DNA from: JAODBJ01 sp963782465 | Lineage (GTDB): Bacteria; Actinomycetota; Acidimicrobiia; IMCC26256; PALSA-610 | Reading direction: 5' to 3' | Length of the DNA: 64,000 bases | Assembly (NCBI GenBank): GCA_963782465.1 | Contig: CAWAJR010000002.1 | Span: 124,001 to 188,000, forward strand | Shown here: positions 25,859-34,448 of the stretch, piece after piece | Numbering within the stretch: the first letter of the stretch is position 1 | Layout of the letters: each line of letters starts with the position of its first letter | The notes under the pieces: model-generated | What the model saw: only the letters and a program-made list of their open reading frames with translations | Database searches by the model: none | What the model was told of the DNA's origin: nothing | Translations under genes and position numbers: made by a program

Positions 25859-25877
25859 CGCCGCCGCCCCGCCGCCG

Positions 25878-25923
25878 GGTTGTGACGGTTACACCCCCGC
25901 ACAGGGGTACGAACGACACAACC
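25878..25923. repeat. 46-bp palindromic intergenic element, copy C
   Basis: The second tandem copy in the nfu-murA spacer. The left arm is identical to copy B; the right arm differs at several positions (GTACGAACGACACAACC), so pairing is weaker. It lies just past the murA stop and could form the 3' end of the murA transcript. Confidence 0.8.
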
Positions 25924-25946
25924 CGGTGGAGGGGGTGGCGGGGTGG

Positions 25947-27209
25947 TCAGGCGCGGGTGACGTCGGCGCCGAGGGCTCGGAGTTTGCCGGCGAGGTCGGC
26001 GTAGCCGCGGTCGATGTGATGGCAGTCGTGCACGATCGTCTCGCCGTCGGCGGCCAGGCCGGCGAGGGTGAGCGCGGCGCCGGCGCGCACGTCGGAAGCA
26101 CTGACCGGTGCGCCCGACAGCCGTTCGACGCCCCGCACGATCGCGTGCCGGCCCTCGGTGCGGACGTCGGCACCCATCCGCACCAGCTCGTCGACGAACT
26201 GGAAACGGCCGTCGTACACGTTCTCGGTCACGATCGAGCTGCCGTCGGCCACCGCGAGGAGCGCGACGCCGAGCGGCATGAAGTCGGTGGCGAAGCCAGG
26301 GTGCGGCAAGGTCGCGAGGTCGACGGCCGAAAGGCGGCGGTTCGAGCGCGCCCACAACCCGTCGGGTGTCGGCGACACCCGCATCCCCATCTCACCCAAC
26401 TTCATCACGACGATCTCGAGGTGTTCGAGGCGCGTGCCGACGAGCTCGATCTCGCCGCCCGCGATGCCGCAGGCCATCAGCAACGTGCCCGCCTCGACCC
26501 GGTCGGCCATGATCGTGCTCTCGACCGGTACGAGCTCCTCGACCCCTTCGACCTCGATGGTCGACGTCCCGGCGCCCACCACCTGCGCGCCCATGCGATT
26601 GAGGAACGCCGCAAGGTCGGCGATCTCCGGTTCGCGGGCGGCGTTGTCGATGACGGTCGAACCCTTGGCGAGCACCGCCGCGCTCAACAGGTTCTCGGTC
26701 GCGCCGACACTCGGGAACTCGAGCACGACCCGCGCGCCACTCAGTTGGGTCGCGCGCGCGTGCACGAACCCGTGCCGCAGGTCGATGTCGGCACCCATGG
26801 ATTCGAGGCCGCGCAGGTGCATGTCGACTTTGCGGCTCCCGATGTTGTCGCCGCCCGGCAACGCGACGCGCGCTTCACCGCACCGGGCGAGCAGTGGCCC
26901 GAGCACGTTGATCGACGCGCGCATACGCGTGACGAGTTCGTAGGGTGCTTCCGGTTGCAACTCACCGGATGCGTCGACGACGACCTCGTCGGGCGCGACG
27001 AACTCGACGCGCGCGCCGATCGCCTCGAGCAGTTCGGCCATCACATCGAGGTCGGTGACACGGGGCATGTTGCGCAGTCGCGTCACCCCCGGCGCGAGCA
27101 GCGCGGCAGCCATCTGCTTGAGGCCGGAGTTCTTCGTCGCCCCCGACACTTCGACGGTGCCCGACAGCGGGCCGGACGCACGAACGACGAGTCGGCTCAC
27201 GGCCGCCAA
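25947..27209 (-). CDS. murA: UDP-N-acetylglucosamine 1-carboxyvinyltransferase
   Basis: A 420-residue enolpyruvyl transferase that starts peptidoglycan precursor synthesis by adding phosphoenolpyruvate to UDP-GlcNAc. GATKNSGLKQMAAALL contains the conserved Lys-Asn pair. The active-site loop reads LPGGDNIGSRKVDMHL, so the usual catalytic Cys is Asp121, as in mycobacterial MurA, a change known to give intrinsic fosfomycin resistance. EFPSVGATENLLSAAVLAKG and HPGFATDFMPLGVALL are further signatures. It stands between two 46-bp repeats and a crotonase gene. Confidence 0.95.
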   Translation of the reverse strand: MAAVSRLVVRASGPLSGTVEVSGATKNSGLKQMAAALLAPGVTRLRNMPRVTDLDVMAELLEAIGARVEFVAPDEVVVDASGELQPEAPYELVTRMRASINVLGPLLARCGEARVALPGGDNIGSRKVDMHLRGLESMGADIDLRHGFVHARATQLSGARVVLEFPSVGATENLLSAAVLAKGSTVIDNAAREPEIADLAAFLNRMGAQVVGAGTSTIEVEGVEELVPVESTIMADRVEAGTLLMACGIAGGEIELVGTRLEHLEIVVMKLGEMGMRVSPTPDGLWARSNRRLSAVDLATLPHPGFATDFMPLGVALLAVADGSSIVTENVYDGRFQFVDELVRMGADVRTEGRHAIVRGVERLSGAPVSASDVRAGAALTLAGLAADGETIVHDCHHIDRGYADLAGKLRALGADVTRA

Positions 27210-27227
27210 TGGTAGAGGTGGAACGCG

Positions 27228-28055
27228 TCAGCGCCCGAGATAGTGCGGCGGCCGCTGCTCCACGAACGCGGTGATCGCCTCTTTCATGTCGGCCGACTTG
27301 AGGCACACCGCCTGCGCTTCCGCCTCGACGACCAGCCCCTCGGCGACGGGCCGCGTGGCCGACGCGTCGACCGCGCGCTTCGCGCCGCGGACGGCGAGGG
27401 GCGGCTGTGCGGCGATCGTCGTAGCGAGCGCGGCAGCTTCCTTCTCGAGGTCGTCGGCGTCGACCAGGCGCTCGCACAAACCGATCCGGTACGCCTCGTC
27501 GGCGTCGAGGCGCGCCGCGGTCCAGATCATTTCCTTGGCCTTCCCGGCGCCGACGACACCCGGCAGCCGCTGCGTGCCGCCGAGGTCGGGAAGGATCCCG
27601 TACTTGTGCTCGAGCAAGCCGACCTGCGTGCCGCGCGCGAACACCCGGATGTCGCACGCGAGCGCCAACTGCAGCCCGGCACCCAGCGCGTACCCGTGCA
27701 CCGCCGCGATCGTCGGGTACGGCGCGTCGGCGAGCCAGCTGTAGGCCTCTTGTGTGCGCATGATCGCGTCGACGCCCGGGTCGGGGTGACGGGTGCCCGC
27801 GTCGTCGCCAGCGCCGAGGTCGTTGTCGGAACCACCGGTGAACACCGACGTGTCGATGCCCGAAGAGAACGCGCGACCTTCGCCGATCACGACCACCGCG
27901 CGCAGATCGTCGTCGATGAGGTGCCGGCCGAGCGTGCGCATTTCGCGCCACATCGCGATGGTGAAGGAGTTGAGCCGATCGGGCCGGTGCAGCCGCAGCC
28001 ACCCGATATCGCCGTCGCGCCGGTAACGGATCGTCTCGAATGCAGGAAGGGTCAC
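27228..28055 (-). CDS. Enoyl-CoA hydratase/isomerase family protein (one catalytic Glu replaced)
   Basis: A 275-residue crotonase. RAFSSGIDTSVFTGG is the CoA loop, longer than usual because of the insertion SDNDLGAGDDAGTRHPDPG. GYALGAGLQLALACDIRV has Gln where the first catalytic Glu of hydratases normally lies, while the second Glu is kept (LLEHKYGILPDLGGTQRLP). This favours isomerase-type or other crotonase chemistry over simple hydration. The GTG start overlaps the stop of the cyclase gene upstream (GTGA). Confidence 0.87.
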   Translation of the reverse strand: MTLPAFETIRYRRDGDIGWLRLHRPDRLNSFTIAMWREMRTLGRHLIDDDLRAVVVIGEGRAFSSGIDTSVFTGGSDNDLGAGDDAGTRHPDPGVDAIMRTQEAYSWLADAPYPTIAAVHGYALGAGLQLALACDIRVFARGTQVGLLEHKYGILPDLGGTQRLPGVVGAGKAKEMIWTAARLDADEAYRIGLCERLVDADDLEKEAAALATTIAAQPPLAVRGAKRAVDASATRPVAEGLVVEAEAQAVCLKSADMKEAITAFVEQRPPHYLGR

Positions 28056-28603
28056 GGCGCAACGCTACGTGGTCGGGTGGCACCGGTATCGGGCCGGGCG
28101 TAGGTCGGGCGACCGACGGGACCGAGCCGGGCCACGTCGACCGCCTTGTGGAACCCGGGCACGACGATGGCACCGGCGTGTTCCACCCAGGCGTCATCGG
28201 GTGCGAGGGTGGCGAGTTCGGGGGTGCACAGGATCTCGCACGGACCGGCCGCGTCCGCCAGGCGCGACGCGAGGTTCACCGACCCGCCGGTGTAGTCGTC
28301 GCCTTCGAGCAGGATCACCGCGCCACCGGCCAGGCCGGCATGGATCTCGAGCGGGAGTTCCATGTCGTCGACGATGCGTTCGAGTTCGATGACCGCGGCG
28401 ACGAGCTGACGGAAGTCGACGGCGACGAACATCGCGCCGTCGCCGAGCCATTTCGCGATGCGGACGCCGAAGTCGGTGGCGACTTTCCGGGCCGCGCTGC
28501 GGAACAGGGTCAGCACCCGGACCGATTCGTCGTCGCCGTGCTCGTCGCTGAACGAGGTGAACCCGGAGAGGTCGACGAAGGCGAATGCCCGCTCTACTCG
28601 CAC
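28052..28603 (-). CDS. Class III adenylate/guanylate cyclase catalytic-domain protein
   Basis: A 183-residue protein consisting of little more than one cyclase homology domain. FVDLSGFTSFS (Asp11) and KWLGDGAMF (Asp55) supply the two metal ligands, Lys51 and Asp103 fit adenine selection, and YTGGSVNLASRL gives Asn110 and Arg114 for the transition state. All catalytic positions look present, so activity as a homodimer is plausible. No sensor, membrane or HAMP domain is attached. It is translationally coupled to a crotonase gene, which hints at metabolic control, but that is inference. Confidence 0.85.
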   Translation of the reverse strand: MRVERAFAFVDLSGFTSFSDEHGDDESVRVLTLFRSAARKVATDFGVRIAKWLGDGAMFVAVDFRQLVAAVIELERIVDDMELPLEIHAGLAGGAVILLEGDDYTGGSVNLASRLADAAGPCEILCTPELATLAPDDAWVEHAGAIVVPGFHKAVDVARLGPVGRPTYARPDTGATRPRSVAP

Positions 28604-28704
28604 GGCGCCATGTTCGCACCGACGGCAAACACCGGCCGGGTTCGTGCGACCGCACCGGTGTACGCGCGGTGAGCGGCTGTCCGTTTCCTACCGGTACGAC
28701 TCGT

Positions 28705-29360
28705 TCAGGCCAGGCCGGTGACCCAGCGGGTGACCACCGCCGCCACCTCGTCGAGCACCGAGGCCGGTGTCCGGCCGCTTGCCTTCAACGGTTTGAAGCC
28801 GTGGTCGCAGGTGTCGAGCCAGTGCAACGTCACCGGCCCCTTGATCCGCCGGGTGTGCCGCTTCAGCTCCGCGGGGGTGGCGAACGCGTCGCGGGTCCCC
28901 GACACGAACAGGGCCGGGGCCTGGATCTTCGCGAAGTGTTCCACTCGCAGCCTTTCCGGCCGGCCCGGCGGGTGCAGCGGGTACCCGAGGAGCACGAGAC
29001 CGAGCGCGGGGAGCGGGTCGTCGGCCGCGCCGACCACCTGGCTGCCCATCCGGCCGCCCATCGAGCGCCCGCCGAGTACGACGCGGTTCGCGGGCAGCCG
29101 CGCCCGCTCGGCCAGTTCGCCGGCGGCGCGCCTGGTCGCCGCTTCGAGCACCGGCGCGCGATCGGGGCGCGCCTTCCGGCAGTGCGGTACGGGAAGTTGA
29201 ACGTCATCACCGGAACGCCCGCGGCCGCGAGTGCGTCGGCGACGACCGTGATCGCGGGCGCGTGCATGTCGGAGCCGGCGCCGGGCGCGAGCAACACGGC
29301 CCGGTCGGCTCGGCCCTTCCCGCGTCTGGGCGCCCGGTACTGCGTCTCGATCTCGCTCAC
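28705..29360 (-). CDS. Alpha/beta hydrolase, dienelactone-hydrolase/KANL3-like (frameshifted)
   Basis: A hydrolase of about 218 residues read in two frames. The N-terminal part SEIETQYRAPRRGKG to AVLLAPGAGSDMHAP and VMTFNFPYR is in one frame; the rest has the nucleophile elbow GGRSMGGRMGSQV, FVSGTRDAFATP (Asp) and DTCDHGFKPL (His). The switch is at a GCCCC run near 29164-29167 and fits a single missing base. The GTG start overlaps the stop of the S9 peptidase gene (GTGA). Its substrate is unknown; such proteins are usually small carboxylesterases. Confidence 0.75.
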
Positions 29361-31180
29361 CGTTCGAGCACGTGCCGGCGCAGGAACGCTTCCGAGCGTT
29401 CGAGGTCGTCGGCGATCGTCGCGGCGCGCCGCCAGCCGTGACCTTCGCCTTCGTAGAGGTGAAACTCGACCGACCGGCCCGCGCTTCGCATCGCGTCGAC
29501 GAGCGCCTGCGCCTGCGGGGCCGGGACAGCTTTGTCGTCGGTGCCCTGCAGGACCAGGAGCGGCACCGAGATCTCGGCCGCGTGGGTCACGGGCGAACGA
29601 TCGCGGTAGCGGGCGGCATCGTGCGGCAACACGCCGACGATGCGATCGAGATAGCGCGACTCGAACCGGTGCGTGCTCGCGGCCAGCTCGAAGAGGTCGG
29701 TGACGCCGAACAGGCTGACGCCGGCCCGGACCAGATCGGGGTGGCGGGCGCACAGCAACAGCACGGTGAGGCCACCGGCGCTCCCGCCGGCCACCGCAAC
29801 GTGTTCCGGGTCGCACCACCCGTCGCGCCCGGCATGCCGGATCCCCGCCGCGGTGTCGGCGACGTCGCGTTCGCCCCATTCACCGGCGAGCGCCTGTGCG
29901 TAGGCCCGGCCGTAGCCGGTGCTCCCCCGGTAGTCGGGCGCCAGCACCGCCCAGCCGCGATCGACGAAGAACTGCACCCGCGGGCTCCACACCGCGCTCG
30001 CCTGGCCCGTCGGGCCGCCGTGGATGTGCACGTAGAGGGGTGGCGGTTTCCCGGCACCGAACGCCGGCCGCGACGGCTGGTAGAGGAGGCCGAAGACCGT
30101 CGCACCGTTCGCCTTCCAGCTCACCCGCTTCGGTTCCACCAACGACGCCCGCTCGAACCCCGCAACCGGGCCGCGGGCGACGGTGCGCCGGCCCGATCCG
30201 TTCGCGGCGAGCACGACCACCTGCGACGGCGTGACCGCGCCCGAGCGGACCGCCACGATGCCGCCCGCGTGCCAGTCGAGCCCCTGGTGCCAGGCTTTCG
30301 ACAAGACCCGCGCCGAACGCCGGCCGGGCGCGCCGATCACCAGCGATGCCAGCCCCCGCTCGTTCCGGCACCACGCCAGCTCGCTGCCGTCGGGCGACCA
30401 CGCGTACGAACGCTGGCCCGGCCCCCACGAGGGTTCGGCGTGCTCGTGCTCCTCGGCCAGCACGGGGGGGCGTCGCTCCCGTCGGCCGCGGCGACGAAGA
30501 CGTTCATCCATCCGTGCTCGTCCGACACGTAGGCGAGGCGGGTGCCGTCGGGCGCGAAGCGGGGCTGGCCGACCGCGACACCGGCACCCCCGCGAGCACC
30601 CGCACCGTTCCCCCGTCGCGTTCCTGGCACGCGATCCGCGAGCCGTCCCACGGCATGTTGGGAAGGTCCCATTCATGCCATGCGAGCAGCGTGCCGTCGG
30701 GCGAGAAGGCCGGGTCCCACGCGTAGTCGGCGTGCGACACCCGCACCGGCCACGCCGACCCGTCGAGGGGCACGACGGCGATGTCGCAGCTGTCGTCGCC
30801 CTCGACGCAGCAGGCGACCTCGCCCCGGCTCGACACGGCGGGGGCGAAGGCATGCCCGCCCCCCACCAGCACCCGCACGACGCCGCCCGCGGCCGCCACG
30901 ACCGCAAGCCGGCCGTCGGCCCCGGCGACGACGAGATGGTCGTCGCCGGCCCAGCAGAAGGCGCCGCCGCCGTAGGCGCCGGCGGGCGCGACCGGGAAGT
31001 CGGCGGTGACCACCGTCGCCGGCCCGGCCCGTCGGCCGGCGCGACGGAGATGTCGGCCCGGCCGTCGAAGGCGTCGAGCCAGGCCAGCCGCTCGCCGCTC
31101 GGCGACCAGCGAGGCTCGGCGACGGTATGCGACCGGGCGACCATCGCGGGTGTGATCGAAGCCGAGATCGAAGGCGTCAT
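29357..31180 (-). CDS. S9-family prolyl oligopeptidase (three frameshifts)
   Basis: A peptidase of about 608 residues: an N-terminal beta-propeller (WSPSGERLAWLD, FSPDGTLLAWHEW, FAPDGTRLAYVSDEHGW, WSPDGSELAWCRN blades) and a C-terminal hydrolase domain with GGSAGG (Ser), QGTDDKAVP (Asp) and GEGHGW (His). The propeller is read through all three frames: switches fall near 31021-31033, 30587-30591 (C5) and 30464-30470 (G7), each consistent with one missing base, and the third restores the starting frame. Such proteins act as dipeptidyl or acylaminoacyl peptidases. The ATG is the start of the first homologous segment. Confidence 0.75.
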   Translation of the reverse strand: MTPSISASITPAMVARSHTVAEPRWSPSGERLAWLDAFDGRADISVAPADGPGRRRWSPPTSRSRPPAPTAAAPSAGPATTISSSPGPTAGLRSWRPRAASCGCWWGAGMPSPPPCRAGARSPAASRATTAATSPSCPSTGRRGRCGCRTPTTRGTRPSRPTARCSHGMNGTFPTCRGTARGSRARNATGERCGCSRGCRCRGRPAPLRARRHPPRLRVGRARMDERLRRRGRRERRPPVLAEEHEHAEPSWGPGQRSYAWSPDGSELAWCRNERGLASLVIGAPGRRSARVLSKAWHQGLDWHAGGIVAVRSGAVTPSQVVVLAANGSGRRTVARGPVAGFERASLVEPKRVSWKANGATVFGLLYQPSRPAFGAGKPPPLYVHIHGGPTGQASAVWSPRVQFFVDRGWAVLAPDYRGSTGYGRAYAQALAGEWGERDVADTAAGIRHAGRDGWCDPEHVAVAGGSAGGLTVLLLCARHPDLVRAGVSLFGVTDLFELAASTHRFESRYLDRIVGVLPHDAARYRDRSPVTHAAEISVPLLVLQGTDDKAVPAPQAQALVDAMRSAGRSVEFHLYEGEGHGWRRAATIADDLERSEAFLRRHVLER

Positions 31181-31251
31181 GCGCGCACGTTATGCGGCGG
31201 TTCGTCGCCCGCCTTGCAGGTGAAGGCCCCGGCCCTGCATCCTGGTGGCAC

Positions 31252-32562
31252 ATGCCTACACCCCTCGCTGCCCCGCCGCGCCCCGGTGACCCCCTCCGGG
31301 TCGCATTCCTGATCTATCGGGGCAATCCGCACTGTGGGGGCCAAGGCGTCTACAGCCGGCACCTCACCCGGGAACTCACGAACCTGGGCCACGAAGTGAC
31401 CGTTTTCGCCGGGCAGCCCTGGCCCGTCGTCGACGACCCGGTCGTGCTCGAACAGGTTCCGGGCCTCGACCTGTACCGCCGCGAGAACCCGTTCCGCACG
31501 CCGTGGCCGCACGAGCTGCGCTCCATCATCGACGTCTCGGAAGTCGCGATCATGAGCAGCGCCGGGTTCCCGGAGCCGTACGCGTTCAGCAAGCGTGTGT
31601 ACGGCGCGCTGCGCGATCGGCGGCATGAGTTCGACCTCGTGCACGACAACCAGTGCCTCGGCAGCGGCCTGCTCGGCTTCGTGAACGACGGTTGGCCGTT
31701 CGTGCACACGCTGCACCACCCGATCACCGTCGATCGCGACCTCGAGTTGCAGCACGCGACGAACCCGTTCCGGAAGCTGACCCTGCGCCGCTGGTACGGC
31801 TTTCTCGGCATGCAGATGCGCGTGGCGCGCCGGCTCCCCCGCCACCTCACCGTGTCGCACAACTCGAAGAAAGACATCATCGCCCAGATGGGCGTCGACG
31901 AGTCGACGCTGCACATCGTCGCGGTCGGTGTCGATCAGGAGCAGTTCCGGCCGCTCCCCCATATCAAACGAGTGCCGGGGCGGTTGATGACGACCGCCAG
32001 TGCCGACGTCCCGCTCAAAGGCCTCTCGTACCTCATCGAGGCGCTGGCGAAGGTACGGGTCGAGCGTCCCGACGCCCACCTCGTCGTGATCGGCAGGCCT
32101 CGCCACAAGAGCGCGGTCCCCGAGCAGCTCGAACGCCTCGGGCTCACCGGCGCGGTCGAGTTCGTCAGCGGCGTCACCGACGAACGCATCGTCGAGCTGT
32201 ACGCCGAAGCCGAACTCGCGATCGTGCCGTCGCTGTACGAAGGGTTCTCGCTACCGGCGATCGAGGCGATGGCCTGCGGCGTCCCGCTCGTCACCACCAA
32301 CGGCGGTGCGCTCCCCGAGGTCGTCGGTCCCGACGGTGAGAGCGCCGTCATCGTGCCGACCAAAGACCCGTCGGCGCTCAGCGGTGCGATCGTCCGCTGC
32401 CTCGACGACCCCGAGCTGCGCGCCCGGCTGGGCGAGGGTGGCCGGAGGCGGGTACTCGACCGGTTCACCTGGCGCCGCACCGCTCAAGGAACCGCCGAGC
32501 ACTACTACCTCGAACTCGAAGCAAACGCCCGCCGCCGGCACGACGCGCGGGCAGGGCGCTAG
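31252..32562 (+). CDS. Glycosyltransferase family 4
   Basis: A 436-residue GT-B fold transferase. The N-terminal domain has RVAFLIYRGNPHCGGQGVYS with the Gly-rich acceptor loop; the C-terminal domain has VGVDQEQFRP, ADVPLKGLSYLIEALAKV and the donor motif PSLYEGFSLPAIEAMACGVP with E-x7-E. The ATG is preceded by GGTGG. It overlaps the following methyltransferase gene by one base and heads a three-gene cassette with an alpha-alpha toroid protein. Donor and acceptor are unknown. Confidence 0.9.
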   Translation: MPTPLAAPPRPGDPLRVAFLIYRGNPHCGGQGVYSRHLTRELTNLGHEVTVFAGQPWPVVDDPVVLEQVPGLDLYRRENPFRTPWPHELRSIIDVSEVAIMSSAGFPEPYAFSKRVYGALRDRRHEFDLVHDNQCLGSGLLGFVNDGWPFVHTLHHPITVDRDLELQHATNPFRKLTLRRWYGFLGMQMRVARRLPRHLTVSHNSKKDIIAQMGVDESTLHIVAVGVDQEQFRPLPHIKRVPGRLMTTASADVPLKGLSYLIEALAKVRVERPDAHLVVIGRPRHKSAVPEQLERLGLTGAVEFVSGVTDERIVELYAEAELAIVPSLYEGFSLPAIEAMACGVPLVTTNGGALPEVVGPDGESAVIVPTKDPSALSGAIVRCLDDPELRARLGEGGRRRVLDRFTWRRTAQGTAEHYYLELEANARRRHDARAGR

Positions 32563-33311
32563 TGCTCACGGTCGACTTCGAACGGTTGGGGCTCACTCGG
32601 GGCGAACGACTCCTCGACCTCGGTTGTGGAGGTGGGCGCCACGCGTTCGAAGCGATGCGGCGCGGGGCCAGGGTCGTCGCGCTCGACTACTCGGCCGCCG
32701 AACTGAAGGACGTCGCCGCGGTGAGCGGGGCGATGATCGAAGGCGGCGAGGTGACCTGGGACATCTGGGCCGGCGTCGTCAACGGCGACGCGCTCGACAT
32801 CCCGTTCCCCGACAACTGCTTCGACCGCATCATCACCTCGGAAGTGCTCGAGCACATCTGGGACGACGAGCGTGCGATCAGCGAACTCGTACGGGTGCTC
32901 CGTCCCGGCGGGCGCCTCGCCGTGACGGTGCCGACCCGGTGGCCCGAACGCATCAACTGGGCACTCGACTGGCACTACCACGACACGCCCGGTGGGCATG
33001 TCCGCATCTACCGCCAGCACGAACTCGAAACGAAGCTGCAACGGGCGGGCGTCTTCCTGCGCGGTTCGCACCACGCGCACGCGCTGCACTCGCCGTACTG
33101 GTGGTTGAAGTGCGCGTACGGCATCGGCAACGACGCGGCTCCGGTGCGCAAGTACCACGAGTTCCTGTGCTGGGGAATCGAGCACAACCCGCGCTGGCTC
33201 GCGAACGTCGAACACGCACTCAACCCGATGCTGGGCAAGAGCGTCGTGATCTACGTCGAGAAGGTGGAACCGGAAATGTCGCGACACAGGAGGCCGGATG
33301 CGACGGCATGA
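32562..33311 (+). CDS. Class I SAM-dependent methyltransferase
   Basis: A 249-residue methyltransferase. LLDLGCGGGRHAFEAMRRG is motif I, VVALDYSAAELKDV motif II, and DALDIPFPDNCFDRIITSEV plus VLRPGGRLAVTVPTRW are motifs post-I to III, as in Methyltransf_11 enzymes. The second half is rich in aromatic and His residues (ALDWHYHDTPGGHVRIY, SPYWWLKCAYGIG), suggesting a bulky or hydrophobic substrate. The GTG overlaps the GT4 stop by one base, and its own end overlaps the next gene by 14 bases. Confidence 0.88.
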   Translation: MLTVDFERLGLTRGERLLDLGCGGGRHAFEAMRRGARVVALDYSAAELKDVAAVSGAMIEGGEVTWDIWAGVVNGDALDIPFPDNCFDRIITSEVLEHIWDDERAISELVRVLRPGGRLAVTVPTRWPERINWALDWHYHDTPGGHVRIYRQHELETKLQRAGVFLRGSHHAHALHSPYWWLKCAYGIGNDAAPVRKYHEFLCWGIEHNPRWLANVEHALNPMLGKSVVIYVEKVEPEMSRHRRPDATA

Positions 33312-34419
33312 GATCCCCGAAGTCCCGGGCATCATCACCGCCGACGAAGTCCTGGCCACGGTCGACGCGATCGCTTCGGTCCAGCAGCCCGACGGCAACA
33401 TCCCGTGGGTCCCGGGCGGCCATACCGACCCGTGGAACCTGGTCGAGTCGGCGATGGCACTCGACGTCGGCGGCCGGTCCGCCGACGCGACCCGCGCGTA
33501 CGAATGGTTGTGCGAACGCCAGTTGCTCGAAGGTTGCTGGCACGCGTACTACGAAGGCGACGCGGTCAAAGACCACACGCTCGATACGAACGTCACCTGC
33601 TACATCGCGAACGGCGTCTGGCACCACTACGTGACGACCGGCGACACCGCCTTTCTCGAGGCGTTCTTCCCGGTGGTCGAGCGCGCGATCGACTTCGCGC
33701 TCGACCAGCAACACCCGACCGGCGAGATCGAGTGGGACGCCGACCCCGCCCGGGTCGAAGGGCGCGGCGCGTTGCTCACCGGCTCGTCGAGCATCTACTC
33801 GTCGCTCCGCTGCGCGATCGCGGCAGCAGAGCGGTTGGGCCGCGACCGTCCCGACTGGGAGTTGTCGCTCGGTTCGCTCGCCATCGCGGTCGCGCACCGC
33901 CCGGAACGGTTCCTCGACAAGGAACGCTGGGCGATGGACTGGTACTACCCGGTGCTCGGCGGCGTGCTGCGCGGCCACGCCGCTCACGCGCGCGTCGCGG
34001 CGAAGTGGGATGTGTTCGTCGCCGAAGGCCGCGGGGTGCGCTGCGTGTCGGACGCGCCGTGGATCACCGCCGCCGAGACCTGCGAGCTGGTGATGGCGCT
34101 CGACGCCATCGGCGCGCACGAGAAGGCGCGCGAGGTGTTCGGCTGGGTGCATTTCCTCCGCCACGACGACGGCAGCTACTGGACCGGCATGAACTTCGAC
34201 GGCGACCGGTTCCACGAGCTCGGCAAGTACTACACGGCTGAGCAGCCGACGTGGAACAGCGCCGCCGTCGTGCTCGCCGCCAACGCGCTCGCCGGTGCCC
34301 AGCCGACGTCGGGCCTGTTCCGCGGCGAGGGCCTCCCCGCGGGGCTCACCGCCGACGAACTGATCGAAGCGGGCGAAGAGATCGAAGCCGAACGCGGCGC
34401 GCGCCGCCGCGACGGGTGA
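33298..34419 (+). CDS. Alpha/alpha-toroid protein (prenyltransferase/squalene-cyclase-like fold)
   Basis: A 373-residue, mostly helical protein with repeated toroid-type motifs: SVQQPDGNIPWVPGGHTDPW, RAYEWLCERQLLEGCW, FVAEGRGVRCVSDAPWI and FLRHDDGSYWTGMNF. The layout resembles the alpha/alpha barrels of terpene cyclases and protein prenyltransferases and, equally, glucoamylase-like glycoside hydrolases. No DXDD cyclase motif is evident, so function is open. It overlaps the methyltransferase gene by 14 bases and belongs to a GT4-methyltransferase-toroid cassette. Confidence 0.82.
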   Translation: MRRHEIPEVPGIITADEVLATVDAIASVQQPDGNIPWVPGGHTDPWNLVESAMALDVGGRSADATRAYEWLCERQLLEGCWHAYYEGDAVKDHTLDTNVTCYIANGVWHHYVTTGDTAFLEAFFPVVERAIDFALDQQHPTGEIEWDADPARVEGRGALLTGSSSIYSSLRCAIAAAERLGRDRPDWELSLGSLAIAVAHRPERFLDKERWAMDWYYPVLGGVLRGHAAHARVAAKWDVFVAEGRGVRCVSDAPWITAAETCELVMALDAIGAHEKAREVFGWVHFLRHDDGSYWTGMNFDGDRFHELGKYYTAEQPTWNSAAVVLAANALAGAQPTSGLFRGEGLPAGLTADELIEAGEEIEAERGARRRDG

Positions 34420-34424
34420 GCATG

Positions 34425-34448
34425 TTCGCTCGCTTTCGCTCGCTCACC
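34425..34448. repeat. GCTCGCT-type intergenic repeat
   Basis: The sequence TTCGCTCGCTTTCGCTCGCT followed by CACC lies between two convergent genes and covers the stop codon of the minus-strand methyltransferase. The same word recurs in each 93-bp unit of the atp tandem repeat and near 51121-51144, always beside a gene end on the minus strand. Confidence 0.6.

Noticed and set aside
25813..25923. Possible CRISPR-like pair of repeats
   Set aside because: Only two units with a 19-base spacer; the units are long palindromes found elsewhere singly, and no cas genes are present.
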